From an uncultured Psychromonas sp. (GTDB lineage: Bacteria > Pseudomonadota > Gammaproteobacteria > Enterobacterales > Psychromonadaceae): a DNA stretch of 64,000 bases. This document shows positions 22,801 to 30,344 of the stretch, one piece after another. Numbering within the stretch: position 1 is the stretch's first letter; every line of letters starts with the position of its first letter. The notes beneath the pieces are model-generated. The model ran no database searches, was not told the DNA's origin, and saw nothing but the letters and a program-made list of their open reading frames with translations. Made by a program: the position numbers and the translations under genes. The stretch covers positions 1 through 64,000 of the forward strand of contig NZ_CANLFB010000004.1 in NCBI RefSeq assembly GCF_947489755.1. The letters run 5' to 3'.

Positions 22801-23339
22801 CACAACTTCGCTTGCCAAAGGTGGGTATTCAACCATTCAGGTTTTAAATGTTCTAAACTCACTTGGCTGTCTTGCAGGGTTTCCCAGTTATCAATCCATT
22901 CAGGGCGATACACTAAATATTGGTCAAAAATATCGGCAATTTTACCGCTTAACTGAAAACGCTTACGCAGGTGTGTGTCATCCTGCAGATAATCTTTTAA
23001 GGCACTGAAATCTTCATCTTCTAAACAATCAGGCAACAACTTCATTATCTGCCAGGTCATCGACTGTTTATTAAACGGGCTGTTATCCGGCACATCTTGC
23101 AAAACATGTTTAAACTGCTGCCAAATAAAACTCGCTGGCAATGGGAAATCAATATTCGCCGCAATACCAGTGGATTGTGCAATCTCTAATTGCAACCATT
23201 GCGCCATCCCCGGGCTCTGTACTAATACCGTTTCATTTTCAAAGGGATTACTTAAGGGTGATTGATTGATCAGCGCCAGCAATAAGTCTTTAAGCAAACT
23301 GATTTGATTAGAGTGATAAACTTGAAACACACGCACCAC
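19893..23339 (-). CDS. recC: Exodeoxyribonuclease V gamma subunit RecC
   Basis: The Chi-recognising subunit of RecBCD. The 1148-aa product starts MVRVFQVYHSNQISLLKDLL, a typical RecC N-terminus, contains the dead-helicase core with PGMAQWLQLEIA and the QVNFCTLMPMRSIPFKVVCLLGM stretch in the C-terminal half, and a degenerate nuclease-like C-terminal domain. Length is near E. coli RecC (1122 aa). It is first in the operon recC-recB-recD. Confidence 0.97.
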   Translation of the reverse strand: MVRVFQVYHSNQISLLKDLLLALINQSPLSNPFENETVLVQSPGMAQWLQLEIAQSTGIAANIDFPLPASFIWQQFKHVLQDVPDNSPFNKQSMTWQIMKLLPDCLEDEDFSALKDYLQDDTHLRKRFQLSGKIADIFDQYLVYRPEWIDNWETLQDSQVSLEHLKPEWLNTHLWQAKLWRLLVESIKQGFQSQGKAYHRAGLYQDFLSTLSTKTTDQLTHLPKRIFVFGISSLPESYLQALLGLGEHCDVHFLLTNPCRFYWGDIVDPKLLAKRFAQSRPKVNVQAGEVNALTDTSWQKDEQHLAWASSGDVESEVGNPLLASMGKMGRDFLYQLYSLEQQEIDAFVDIDRDSLLHNIQADILELSDSSLTTLNDVSKRIEVADDDNSISLHVCHSVMREVEVLHDSLLAMFEQDSSLTPKDIIVMVPNIDAYAPYVEAVFSRSGSSVSIPFSISDVSAQQENPILASFLQLLNLQQSRYTREDILALLEVPAILNRFGIKQAEFDLLQHWITESGIRWGLNNESATQWELPALTQNNWLFGLKRMLLGYAMSDELFEGIAPYDEVQGLQGDLLGRFIEFVDTLIVLESSLNQEVSCAEWQLFINQLIDDFYLEDEDNSVLFSQIRQQMQTLVEQTAQAKFDQPLSLMVLVEYLQEHLSNQSNSQRFLAGQVNFCTLMPMRSIPFKVVCLLGMNDGLYPRSLLPMGFDLMVGHRQRGDRSRRDEDRYLFLEAMLSAQSQFYISYIGKDISDNSEKMPSVLVSELLNYIQQSFRLSSQVDLNMENGALEKQLLSAFTHHYPMQSFSEQYFQGKQVTYQQGLWEAISQPSADQDDINQPLPLLQNEVVELTSLIRFLQNPCRAFFNQGLNVYFEIDDIDQENDEPFALDNLQQYMLKKQQFENGLDDQALNDLYVGLQAQGKLPVGEFATLIFNKDLQVMMDLAGVYHGYFIGDIEQINVDIPFDQKRLVGALDDHCENGLVRIKPGNIKGKDLLKLWVEHLSYCIVHGQHLNATLFGQTKGHYFEEIPADYAHQRLTELLALYQQGLQQALPFFVESAYQWCEAVCKLQPNVFVVDELSFETRGAGQQAALKVFNNSRGYAEANDPYINRVFENIDDHWQQFESIALQVFMPLLCNLNDLIYEQWGGE

Positions 23340-23726
23340 CTTTTAAGAGAGTTGTTTTTTATTGTTTTTTTTAGCTGTTTATTATACTAGCCCTAAAATA
23401 ACATAACTATGATTAGAGTAATCAATAGAGTGAAGAATAAAGTAAATTTAATCATTGGTTTGGGGTGAATTAATAATCTTCTTTAACCGTTGCTTGTAAT
23501 TTAATTCAAAAATGAAATTGTTTCTTAAAAATACAGCGTCACCTACCTTAAACTGTTTTTTATAAATGTGAAATCAGCCCCTTATCTAATGATAAAGGTT
23601 TTAGTAATGATACTAATAGATTGATTAATTTGCTAAATTTCATACTAGATATCAAATTTAAATAAAACAATTAATTTTATCTTTATAAAAATTCAGATTT
23701 ATACCAGTAAAAGGAATTCTTACTCA
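23340..23726. other. AT-rich gap between recC and the accessory island
   Basis: No gene is visible in 387 bp. It must hold the promoters of recC (minus) and of the next plus-strand gene. Composition becomes strikingly AT-rich here, marking the edge of the accessory region. Confidence 0.5.
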
Positions 23727-23990
23727 ATGCAAACCATTGATCTTAAAACCAAAAATACAAAAACAATTATTGCAACTACATTATTTTTATTTTCAATAAG
23801 TACAAACGCAAATGAAAATAGAGAATGTAATATAAAAGGGAATATTTCCTATAATACTGGAGAGAAAATTTATCATGTAAAAGGTCAGAAATATTATGAA
23901 AGAACAAAAATAAATGTGAATAAAGGAGAGAAATATTTTTGCTCTGAAAAAGAAGCTAGAAAACAAGGCTGGCGAAAATCAGAGAGCTAA
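23727..23990 (+). CDS. Small secreted protein with a GEKIYH/FCSEKEARKQGWR motif
   Basis: An 87-aa product with a basic N-terminus, a hydrophobic segment (TIIATTLFLFSIS) and a likely signal-peptidase site after TNANA, leaving a mature part of about 60 aa. The mature part has the pattern C-IKGNIS ... GEKIYHVKGQKYY ... GEKYFCSEKEARKQGWRKS. The same small two-cysteine module occurs alone or at the C-terminus of secreted nuclease-like proteins in many bacteria (family knowledge, recalled as the sunset domain). Its function is unknown. The AAAGGAATTC ribosome site supports the ATG. It lies at the island's left edge. Confidence 0.75.
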   Translation: MQTIDLKTKNTKTIIATTLFLFSISTNANENRECNIKGNISYNTGEKIYHVKGQKYYERTKINVNKGEKYFCSEKEARKQGWRKSES

Positions 23991-24069
23991 TTAACAGTAA
24001 TCTTAAAAATAAAATATCATTAAAATTACAGTATTAAATATCGTATTAGAACAAAAACAAGGAGCCGTT

Positions 24070-24684
24070 TTGCGAACTAATTATATTCTAATAGATCTTG
24101 AAAATGTACATCCGAAAAATTTAGCCATCTTAAAAGGACGAGACTTTAAAGTAATTGTTTTCGTTGGTGAAAAACAATCAAAGCTATCTTTTGAACTAGT
24201 CGATGCAATGCAGAGTCTAGGTGGTAATGCCAAATACATAAAAATTAATGGGAATGGCCCTAATGCTTTAGATTTTCACATTGCCTATTATATTGGAAAT
24301 ATTTCGGCAACAGATCCAAACTGCTTTTTCCATATAATTTCAAAAGATACTGGATTTGATCCTCTAATTAACCATTTAAAATCAAACAACATATTGGCTC
24401 AAAGAGAAATCGAAATAACTGAGATTCCTTCTCTTAAATTAACACATGCAATCTCAGTTAATGAAAGAGCGGATTCAATTATTCACCACTTAATATCTAG
24501 AGGAAATGCAAAACCTAGAACAGCTAAATCTTTAATAAATACAATTATATCTTTATTTTCTAAAACCTTAAATGAGAAGGAATTAAATGAAGTTTTAAAT
24601 GAACTATTAAAAAGAAAAGTTATAGCAAAAAGTGGAGAAAAAGTTACATATAAATTACCTAAAAAAGGCACTATAAAGGTTTAA
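24070..24684 (+). CDS. PIN-like (NYN-type) putative ribonuclease with C-terminal winged-helix-like domain
   Basis: A 204-aa protein with two parts. Residues 1-125 look like a PIN/NYN-type RNase fold: strand one ends in LIDLENVHP (Asp9, Glu11, Asn12), then ALDFHIAYYIG (Asp68) and HIISKDTGFDPLI (Asp93, Asp97), which place acidic residues as in metal-dependent PIN nucleases. Residues 135-200 (PRTAKSLINT ... LNEVLNELLKRKVI ... KVTYKLP) resemble a small winged helix of the LOTUS/OST-HTH kind, often RNA-binding. The start is TTG, chosen because AAGGAG lies 5 nt upstream. A second gene follows after 26 bp, so they probably form an operon. RNase activity is an inference. Confidence 0.7.
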   Translation: MRTNYILIDLENVHPKNLAILKGRDFKVIVFVGEKQSKLSFELVDAMQSLGGNAKYIKINGNGPNALDFHIAYYIGNISATDPNCFFHIISKDTGFDPLINHLKSNNILAQREIEITEIPSLKLTHAISVNERADSIIHHLISRGNAKPRTAKSLINTIISLFSKTLNEKELNEVLNELLKRKVIAKSGEKVTYKLPKKGTIKV

Positions 24685-24710
24685 AGCAGATAATTGTGAG
24701 GAGGATTACC

Positions 24711-25682
24711 ATGAATAAAAACAAGATATTCATACCAAGTAAGGATTTATATATACCTAATGAGCAATATTTTCCAAATTCATTTAACCCTTTTTCAATT
24801 CAAAAAAGTGGAGGTGATTATGAAAATAGATTTATTGAATATCCCAAATCGATTCACTGGCTTAAGTCGTTAGGCATCAGGTTAACCAATACTAGATATG
24901 AGCATTACTTTAAATCTATGGATGTTGAAAAAAGAATATTTACTTTCGATTCACATGAGGAAGCGAATGCAGATTATTTCAACTCTTTAAGAGAAATAGA
25001 TGAACTTAATTGGATTTATGAATCTTTTTCTCAAATTGAAGTAACTAATGACATAAAACTATTATTAAAAAAATTGGTTACAGGGTCAGACTTTCGCAGA
25101 GATGATAAATCTAATAGTCATGGTAGAAATACATCTTTTCATTTGAGGATGGCTGGATATTTTGCTAGAGCAAGCATATTTTCCGATGTTGAGAGTCCTT
25201 GGGATATTTCTGCTGAGTACCTTGAACGAAAAATCGTTGTTGAGGCAAAAAGAGTCTCATCACTTAAAAAAGTGAAAAGTAGAATAATCGAGGCTAAATC
25301 ACAAATACATAAACATTCTTTACACTCCGATAATTCTAAAGCTTTCGGCATAATAGCTATCGACCCGTATGAATTTATGTTTAATTATGCAGAAGTAAAT
25401 ACGTTTAAAAATTATCATGATTCTACTGAAAAGATAAGAGAGTATTTTAGATCATTTGTTCAAACAAGTTTTATTGAACAGGCAAAAAAAAATATCAAAA
25501 CTAGTAAAGCCAAAGTACATTTGATTTGGATAAATGCAATAATCCCATGCTATTTTGAAGAAGAAGGCTATTATCTAACTCGTTTTCAAAGTCAACTTTT
25601 ACCAATGAAATCACCACATACAATTGATGGATTATATTGTCAGAATTTAACGGATTATTTATCAAAATATTTCATGTCTTGA
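24711..25682 (+). CDS. Uncharacterised protein with a PD-(D/E)XK-like nuclease signature
   Basis: A 323-aa protein that I do not recognise by name. The middle has PWDISAEYLERKIVVEAKRV, where Asp165, Glu178 and Lys180 give the spacing D-x12-E-x-K of restriction-type PD-(D/E)XK nucleases, with hydrophobic strands around it and a following helix. A third strand, AFGIIAIDPYEF, and a helix fit the same core. The N-terminal 120 residues look helical and unrelated to known domains. The ATG at 24711 is chosen because GAGGAGG lies just upstream; an in-frame GTG at 24696 falls inside that ribosome site. It follows the PIN-like gene by 26 bp. Nuclease function is an inference. Confidence 0.6.
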   Translation: MNKNKIFIPSKDLYIPNEQYFPNSFNPFSIQKSGGDYENRFIEYPKSIHWLKSLGIRLTNTRYEHYFKSMDVEKRIFTFDSHEEANADYFNSLREIDELNWIYESFSQIEVTNDIKLLLKKLVTGSDFRRDDKSNSHGRNTSFHLRMAGYFARASIFSDVESPWDISAEYLERKIVVEAKRVSSLKKVKSRIIEAKSQIHKHSLHSDNSKAFGIIAIDPYEFMFNYAEVNTFKNYHDSTEKIREYFRSFVQTSFIEQAKKNIKTSKAKVHLIWINAIIPCYFEEEGYYLTRFQSQLLPMKSPHTIDGLYCQNLTDYLSKYFMS

Positions 25683-25778
25683 TCATTTAATTTAGCTGGG
25701 TAGAGAACGTAAAAGGACAGTGAAAAAGCACTAGAAAGCTACTTATTTAAATTAAATATATCAAATAGTTACAATAAA

Positions 25779-26070
25779 AACCTTGCTCAATATGGCTACA
25801 TCCCCTCTCCCCGTTGAGTTTTTCTGAATGAATGAGTGCCTTTAGCAAGCTAAGGCATGGATGCCGTTGCTAGCTCAGTTCGCCACATGGACGTGGCGTA
25901 TGAGCGGTGCGTTAAGAAGGTAGTTATTTATTCAGATTAAAAAACGAGTTGGGGCGAGTTTCTTTTGGTTCTGTTTTCTTTGTTCGTATAAAGAAAATGA
26001 ACTCGCCGACAGGGCGAAACCTCAGTAAAGAATCTACTACAATGTCCGAACGAGCGCAGACGAGCTAAAA
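25779..26070 (+). repeat. Interspersed structured repeat, copy A
   Basis: About 290 bp, alike in layout to copies at 27522 and 27838. It starts CCTTGCTCAATATGGCTAC, has the CCCCGTTGAG box, hairpin 1 (GCTCA 25873-25877 with TGAGC 25901-25905 around CGCCAC/GTGGCG), the GGTGCGTTAA box, hairpin 2 (GGCGAGTT with AACTCGCC, inner TTTTCTTT with AAAGAAAA), the GCCGACAGGGCGAAA box, and ends at GCGCAGACGAGCTAAAA. Stem sequences differ between copies but keep pairing. Confidence 0.85.
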
Positions 26071-26080
26071 GAAAAAATCG

Positions 26081-26106
26081 GCTACAACTCCCCCACCGTT
26101 GAGCCT
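26081..26106 (+). repeat. Partial head of the structured repeat
   Basis: GCTACAACTCCCCCACCGTT followed by GAGCCT repeats the start box of the family directly behind copy A, but the rest is missing. It looks like the stump of a fourth copy. Confidence 0.55.
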
Positions 26107-26180
26107 CTCAAAAATCAAAACCTTTCAGCAAACAGTCATCAATACATTTTTAGTCAATATCATTGCCTGTATTCCTGCAC

Positions 26181-26210
26181 AAAAAAGTACAAGACACCTA
26201 TTAATTTTGA
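26181..26210 (+). repeat. Direct repeat left of the toxin-antitoxin pair
   Basis: A 30-bp sequence containing AGACACCTATTAA that recurs at 27420-27449 with 27 of 30 identical bases. The two copies lie on either side of the toxin-antitoxin genes. Confidence 0.7.
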
Positions 26211-26585
26211 TAGCTAAAAAACACAACTTTATCATACAAATTGGTCTACTTTATTAGGGTTAAAATGCTCACTCTACGAAGGGATATAATTTGCCAAAAT
26301 TGAATAAGTACTCTGGGAAGTAATTTTAAAACGATTTTTCCTAATTATTTAAAAGCAAAAAACTAAAATCTCTGCCACTTTAAGTTATCAAAAACAATAA
26401 AATATATTTCAACTAGTATTATTTATATCGCAATGCACATATTACTTAAATTCAAGAATTCAAGAGCGGTAATAAATGAAGATAAGTCTTTAATCAACTC
26501 TGTTACCACCTTATTTTTACTCTTATTGAATTCAATTTTTATATAAGTTTATTTACATTGAAAACATACCCTACTGGAGTATACT

Positions 26586-26957
26586 TTGATCTATAAAACC
26601 AAGGTTTTTGCTTCTTTAACAAAAAAAGAAGCTTTATCTGATAACGATCTTATTAATGCCTGTAAAGAAATGAGCCAAGGGCTTTTTGATGCAGACTTAG
26701 GTGGTAGTGTTTATAAAAAACGTATTGCTGCTGGTAATAAAGGAAAAAGTGCCGGCTACCGAACCATTATTGGGGCTGTTATCAACGATAAATATTTTTT
26801 CTTATACGTCTTTGCCAAGAGTGATAAAGCGAATATTAACTCTAAAGAGAAATTAGCACTAAAAGAGTTAGCTAAAGAATTTCTGGGATTTGATAAGAAT
26901 GCTCTAAAAAAACTTGTCAATGATGGCGAACTTATTAAGGTAGAAAATGATGAGTGA
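26586..26957 (+). CDS. RelE/HigB-like toxin of a type II toxin-antitoxin pair
   Basis: A 123-aa protein resembling the RelE-like family PF06296 (formerly DUF1044), probably a ribosome-dependent mRNA interferase. The core reads ADLGGSVYKKRIAAGNKGKSAGYRTIIG followed by FFLYVFAKSDKANI, typical for the family. The start codon is TTG at 26586, backed by GGAG 6 nt upstream. The stop overlaps the start of an XRE-type gene, the toxin-first order seen in HigBA-like modules. About 400 bp of gene-free AT-rich DNA precedes it. Confidence 0.88.
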   Translation: MIYKTKVFASLTKKEALSDNDLINACKEMSQGLFDADLGGSVYKKRIAAGNKGKSAGYRTIIGAVINDKYFFLYVFAKSDKANINSKEKLALKELAKEFLGFDKNALKKLVNDGELIKVENDE

Positions 26958-27252
26958 TATTTTAAAAGCGGTACATAAAACAGCTAAAGGCTTACAGAAA
27001 TCTGGTTCGATAGATAAAACCACTATGCGCAAGTTTGATGCACTTTGTTTAACTAGTGTGCATGAGTTTACACCAGATCAGGTTCGAGCACTCAGACTTA
27101 AAAATAAACTTTCTCAACCCGTATTTGCTCGTTATTTTAATGTGAGTGATAAGTTAGTAAAGAAATGGGAACAGGGAGACAGTAAACCAAGAGGTGCGGC
27201 CTTAAAAATGCTATCACTCGCTGAAAAAAAAGGCCTTGATATTATAGCTTGA
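26947..27252 (+). CDS. XRE-family antitoxin (HigA/NadS-like)
   Basis: A 101-aa helix-turn-helix protein that should neutralise the upstream toxin and repress the operon. The HTH reads LRLKNKLSQPVFARYFNVSD, followed by KLVKKWEQGDSKPRGAALKML, a signature of the antitoxins that pair with PF06296 toxins. It overlaps the toxin gene by 11 bp; AAGG lies 6 nt before the ATG at 26947, with a second ATG three bases on. Confidence 0.9.
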   Translation: MMSDILKAVHKTAKGLQKSGSIDKTTMRKFDALCLTSVHEFTPDQVRALRLKNKLSQPVFARYFNVSDKLVKKWEQGDSKPRGAALKMLSLAEKKGLDIIA

Positions 27253-27419
27253 TCAAACACAAACTAATGGGGTCGGGCCTTTCATTTTGAATCATATTTC
27301 AAGATAAAAAATCTGCCCTGCAACTTGAAAATGCAGCCCCAAATTATTAAAGCAAGCAACATAAAATGGACTAAAGTACTGAAAATTTACTCATTGAAGT
27401 AAGCAATATCAAATAGTAT

Positions 27420-27449
27420 AAAAAAGTGCTAGACACCTATTAACTTTGA
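27420..27449 (+). repeat. Direct repeat right of the toxin-antitoxin pair
   Basis: Second copy of the 30-bp sequence at 26181-26210 (27 of 30 bases identical), same orientation. Confidence 0.7.
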
Positions 27450-27521
27450 CAATCAAAAATCACTAAGAATAAGAAATAAGCAGGCTAAAGCCAGCGCCCC
27501 AAAATAAAAAATCGAATATGA

Positions 27522-27800
27522 GAACATTGCTCAATATGACTACAACCCTCCCACCGTTAAGTTTTACCGAATCATTCATTGCTTTTAGTAAATCCAAACA
27601 GGATGTTTGCCTTAGGCTCGTTCTGGCCATTAATGGCTAGCAAGAGCCGGTGCGTTATAAAAGCAATTGATTATTTGGAATAAAAAGTGATTCGGTGGCC
27701 AGTCTTTTTGCTACCTTTTTCTTCTGGCAAGGAAAAGATGGTCGCCGACAGGGCGAAAACAATGTAAATAATCTACTAAATGACTGGATGAGCGCAGACG
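27522..27800 (+). repeat. Interspersed structured repeat, copy B
   Basis: About 280 bp with the same box order as copy A. Hairpin 1 here is GGCTC (27615-27619) with GAGCC (27644-27648) around CTGGCCA/TGGCTAG; hairpin 2 is GGTGGCCA with TGGTCGCC (two G-U pairs), inner CTTTTTCTT with AAGGAAAAG. The stems differ in sequence from copy A but pair equally well. The boxes GGTGCGTTA, GTCGCCGACAGGGCGAAAA and GAGCGCAGACGA are conserved. Confidence 0.85.
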
Positions 27801-27837
27801 AAAATTAAACTAAGCAATATTAATTCATAATACTAAA

Positions 27838-28140
27838 AACCTTACTCAATATGGCTGTAACTCCCCCACCGTTGAACTTTCGCAAATTCTTCATTACTGT
27901 ATCAAATCCAAACGGGACGTTTTACTTAAGTTCATTCAGCACATGGATATGCTATATGAACTGGTGCGTAATAAAAGCAATTGACTTTGACTATTTGGAG
28001 CAGAAAGTGATTCGTGGCCAGTATTTTTGAGTTATTTGTAGGTATAGCGTCTCTTCTGGTAGAGAGAAAGTAAAGTCGCCGACAGGGCGAAAACACTCTC
28101 AATAAACATCAAGCAGACTAGACAAGTACAGACGAGCTAA
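27838..28140 (+). repeat. Interspersed structured repeat, copy C
   Basis: About 300 bp in tandem with copy B. Hairpin 1 is AGTTCAT (27929-27935) with ATGAACT (27956-27962) around AGCA/TGCT and an ACATGGA loop like copy A. GGTGCGTAATAAAAGC, GTCGCCGACAGGGCGAAAA and CAGACGAGCTAAAA are shared with the others. Hairpin 2 is less regular in this copy. Confidence 0.83.
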
Positions 28141-28438
28141 AACAGAAAGCAGTGACTATTAAATATGAATAGCAGATTAATCAGCTTTATAAAATTTAAA
28201 AGAATGAGTGAATGGTAGTCATTACTAAAATGTTGTAATAGTAAATTGTTAATAACACTAAGAGGATTCTATCTGTAAGTCATATTTGAGATTGTCAAGG
28301 GTAAGCCATAAAAAACTACCTCTTAGTATGTAAAGCTACATCACTAAAAGATAGATTTATTATGAATATTGTTCAAATGTCATTGTGAGATCAACTTCGC
28401 TTTCCACTACTGCAGGCTTCAGCAATAAATAGTTCTAT

Positions 28439-28978
28439 TTACACTTTCTTACGTTTAAATAAAGTGAGGCCAGCTAATGCTAATACGAAGAGAGCTAGAC
28501 TACCAGGTTCAGGAACTGCAGCTGATGTTTGATTATCAAGCGTTAACGAGTACAAACCATCATAGTTTAAATTAGCAGTAAATGAAGCAACCCCTGTCGT
28601 TCCAGAATACAAATATCCACTTCCAGCGCCTAAAGTGCTGATCAAATTACTAGAGCTGTCGAACAAGCTGATTGAAGTTTCATTAAGAACAGCATCAAAT
28701 AATAGATATTGGTAGACATTATTGAGAAAGTTCCCCGTTAATACACCATTATATTTAGCTGCTGGAGTTGAGATGCAAGTGCCGTTACATGCTGTAACAA
28801 CACCCGCATTGAGTATCAAATCTTGACTTGCAAAGTGATTAGTTGCGACAGGGCTATCTTGAGTAAAGCCAGTTCCGCTAAGATCAAAATCAATATAAAT
28901 TGGTGATGCATTGGCGCTTCCGGCAAAAATAATCGAGATTGTTGCCACTGCGAGTATGTGTTTTAGTATCTGTTTCAT
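28439..28978 (-). CDS. PEP-CTERM sorting-domain protein
   Basis: A 179-aa secreted protein. It has a signal peptide (ILAVATISIIFAGSANA), a beta-rich middle with two cysteines (ACNGTC) and a C-terminal PEP-CTERM tripartite signal: VPEPGSLALFVLALAGLTLF then KRKKV. Such tails are recognised by an exosortase (EpsH) and linked to exopolysaccharide surfaces; no exosortase gene is in this window. The function of the body is unknown. It faces the repeat-rich region downstream. Confidence 0.88.
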   Translation of the reverse strand: MKQILKHILAVATISIIFAGSANASPIYIDFDLSGTGFTQDSPVATNHFASQDLILNAGVVTACNGTCISTPAAKYNGVLTGNFLNNVYQYLLFDAVLNETSISLFDSSSNLISTLGAGSGYLYSGTTGVASFTANLNYDGLYSLTLDNQTSAAVPEPGSLALFVLALAGLTLFKRKKV

Positions 28979-29390
28979 CTTACTATCCTATTAATGTTTT
29001 ATTTTCAATATTACACATCAGCAATTACCATACCAATTAGGTAGTTGATTGATTGGTAATTGTTTTTTATTTTTTAAACCTCAAATTAAACTATAAATGT
29101 AAATAATACCGACACTTTAGACAAAAAACATGAGTTTAAAGCTTTTTTTGTTTCATCATTGATTCAGTTACTCACCCAACTACGAAAATTTATTGTTAAG
29201 TTTTCTCTGATAATAAATTTCTTTCAGTAAAAACACAGGACCTTTGGTTTAAAAATAGTTCTTGTGTTCCCCACACTTTTAATTTTTTTAAATAGATTGG
29301 TTTGTGTAATAAACCGATAGTCAAAATTCAATTAAGGCGTAAACTTAAAACACGTTTCACACGTTTGTGATTTTATTTTTAGGTTATTTT
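28979..29390. other. Gap between the PEP-CTERM gene and cbpA
   Basis: 412 bp without a gene; holds the two divergent promoters. A possible sigma-32-like promoter for cbpA is listed separately. Confidence 0.5.
29247..29276 (+). promoter_or_regulatory. Possible sigma-32-type promoter upstream of cbpA
   Basis: GTTTAAA (5 of 7 to CTTGAAA) is followed after 15 bp by CCCCACAC (consensus CCCCATnT), about 115 bp before the cbpA ATG. Plausible for a DnaJ-type gene but weaker than the lon promoter. Confidence 0.35.
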
Positions 29391-30344
29391 ATGGAATTCA
29401 AAGATTATTATAAAATACTCGGTGTCAGCAAAAATGCTGATGTTAAAGATATTAAAACAGCTTACCGAAAACTTGCCAGACAATACCACCCTGACTTACA
29501 CCCTGAAGAAGGTGGAGGTGACAAATTTAAAGAAATCGCTGAAGCTTATGAAGTATTAAAAGACGCGGGGAGAAGAGCAAAGTTTGATGAGATCCTTGAA
29601 TATGGCGATCAATCCAATCAAGGATTTCAGCCACCACCTGGGTCACAACAAAATAATCATGCTTATCAAGGTGACCCGCGTGCTGATGCCCACTTTTCTG
29701 ACTTTTTTAATTCCATATTCAGTGGCGGATTTGATCAATCGCATTTTAATGGAAATGGTCAACAGCATCATGCAAAAGGACAAGATGTTGAAACAGAATT
29801 AGCTGTTTCATTGCAAGAAACTCTGCATCAACATATTAAAACAGTTCACTATCAGTTGCCTGTTTCCGAAGGTGGAAAAGTACGTCAGATTAAAAAACAG
29901 TTAAATATAAAAATACCGCAAGGTGTCATTGATGGGGAACGTATTCGTCTTAAAGGGCAAGGAAAGCCAGGTTATGGCGGAGGCGAACCAGGCGATCTTT
30001 ATCTACATATTCATGTAAACAGCCACCCTCTTTTTGATGTAAAAAAACAGGATTTAATATTAACGTTGCCACTTACACCTTGGGAGGCGGTACTGGGAAC
30101 GAAGGTTACCGTTCCGACACTCGATGGCAAAGTAACGTTGACCATCGCGGCGAATACGCAATCAGGTACAAAATTGCGTGTTAAAGGTAAAGGCTTAAAA
30201 AGAAAAGATAAGTTGGGCGATCTCTATGTCATCATTAATGTGATTATACCGCCTCTCAGCAACGATAAAGCAAACCAATTATGGCAAGAGCTTGCGAAAA
30301 ATTCAGCTTTTGACCCTAGAGTTTCATGGGGAGAATATTTATGA
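29391..30344 (+). CDS. cbpA: DnaJ-class co-chaperone / curved-DNA-binding protein CbpA
   Basis: A DnaJ homologue that stimulates DnaK and binds curved DNA. The 317-aa protein starts MEFKDYYKILGVSKNADVKD with the J-domain HPD motif in YHPDLHPEE (about 34-36), then a Gly/Gln/His-rich linker (to about 125) and the two C-terminal beta-sandwich domains of the DnaJ-C family (KIPQGVIDGERIRLKGQGKPG). It lacks the DnaJ zinc fingers. The ATG at 29391 is preferred over upstream starts because it gives the CbpA N-terminus. cbpM overlaps its stop. Confidence 0.95.
   Translation: MEFKDYYKILGVSKNADVKDIKTAYRKLARQYHPDLHPEEGGGDKFKEIAEAYEVLKDAGRRAKFDEILEYGDQSNQGFQPPPGSQQNNHAYQGDPRADAHFSDFFNSIFSGGFDQSHFNGNGQQHHAKGQDVETELAVSLQETLHQHIKTVHYQLPVSEGGKVRQIKKQLNIKIPQGVIDGERIRLKGQGKPGYGGGEPGDLYLHIHVNSHPLFDVKKQDLILTLPLTPWEAVLGTKVTVPTLDGKVTLTIAANTQSGTKLRVKGKGLKRKDKLGDLYVIINVIIPPLSNDKANQLWQELAKNSAFDPRVSWGEYL

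Larger units (their letters stand above)
27253..28438. other. Gene-free stretch filled with repeats
   Basis: 1.19 kb without a convincing gene. It contains TAATGGGGTCGGGCCTTTCA at 27265, similar to motifs I associate with REP-transposase (RAYT) elements; the second 30-bp direct repeat (27420-27449); a single AAGCAGGCTAAAGC motif at 27478 that also heads the tandem array at 30.8 kb; and repeat copies B and C. Confidence 0.65.

Noticed and set aside
25779-28140. Integron attC cassette array
   Set aside because: GGTGCGTTA looks like part of an attC core, but the paired cores are missing, the toxin-antitoxin pair is not bounded by them, and no integrase is present.
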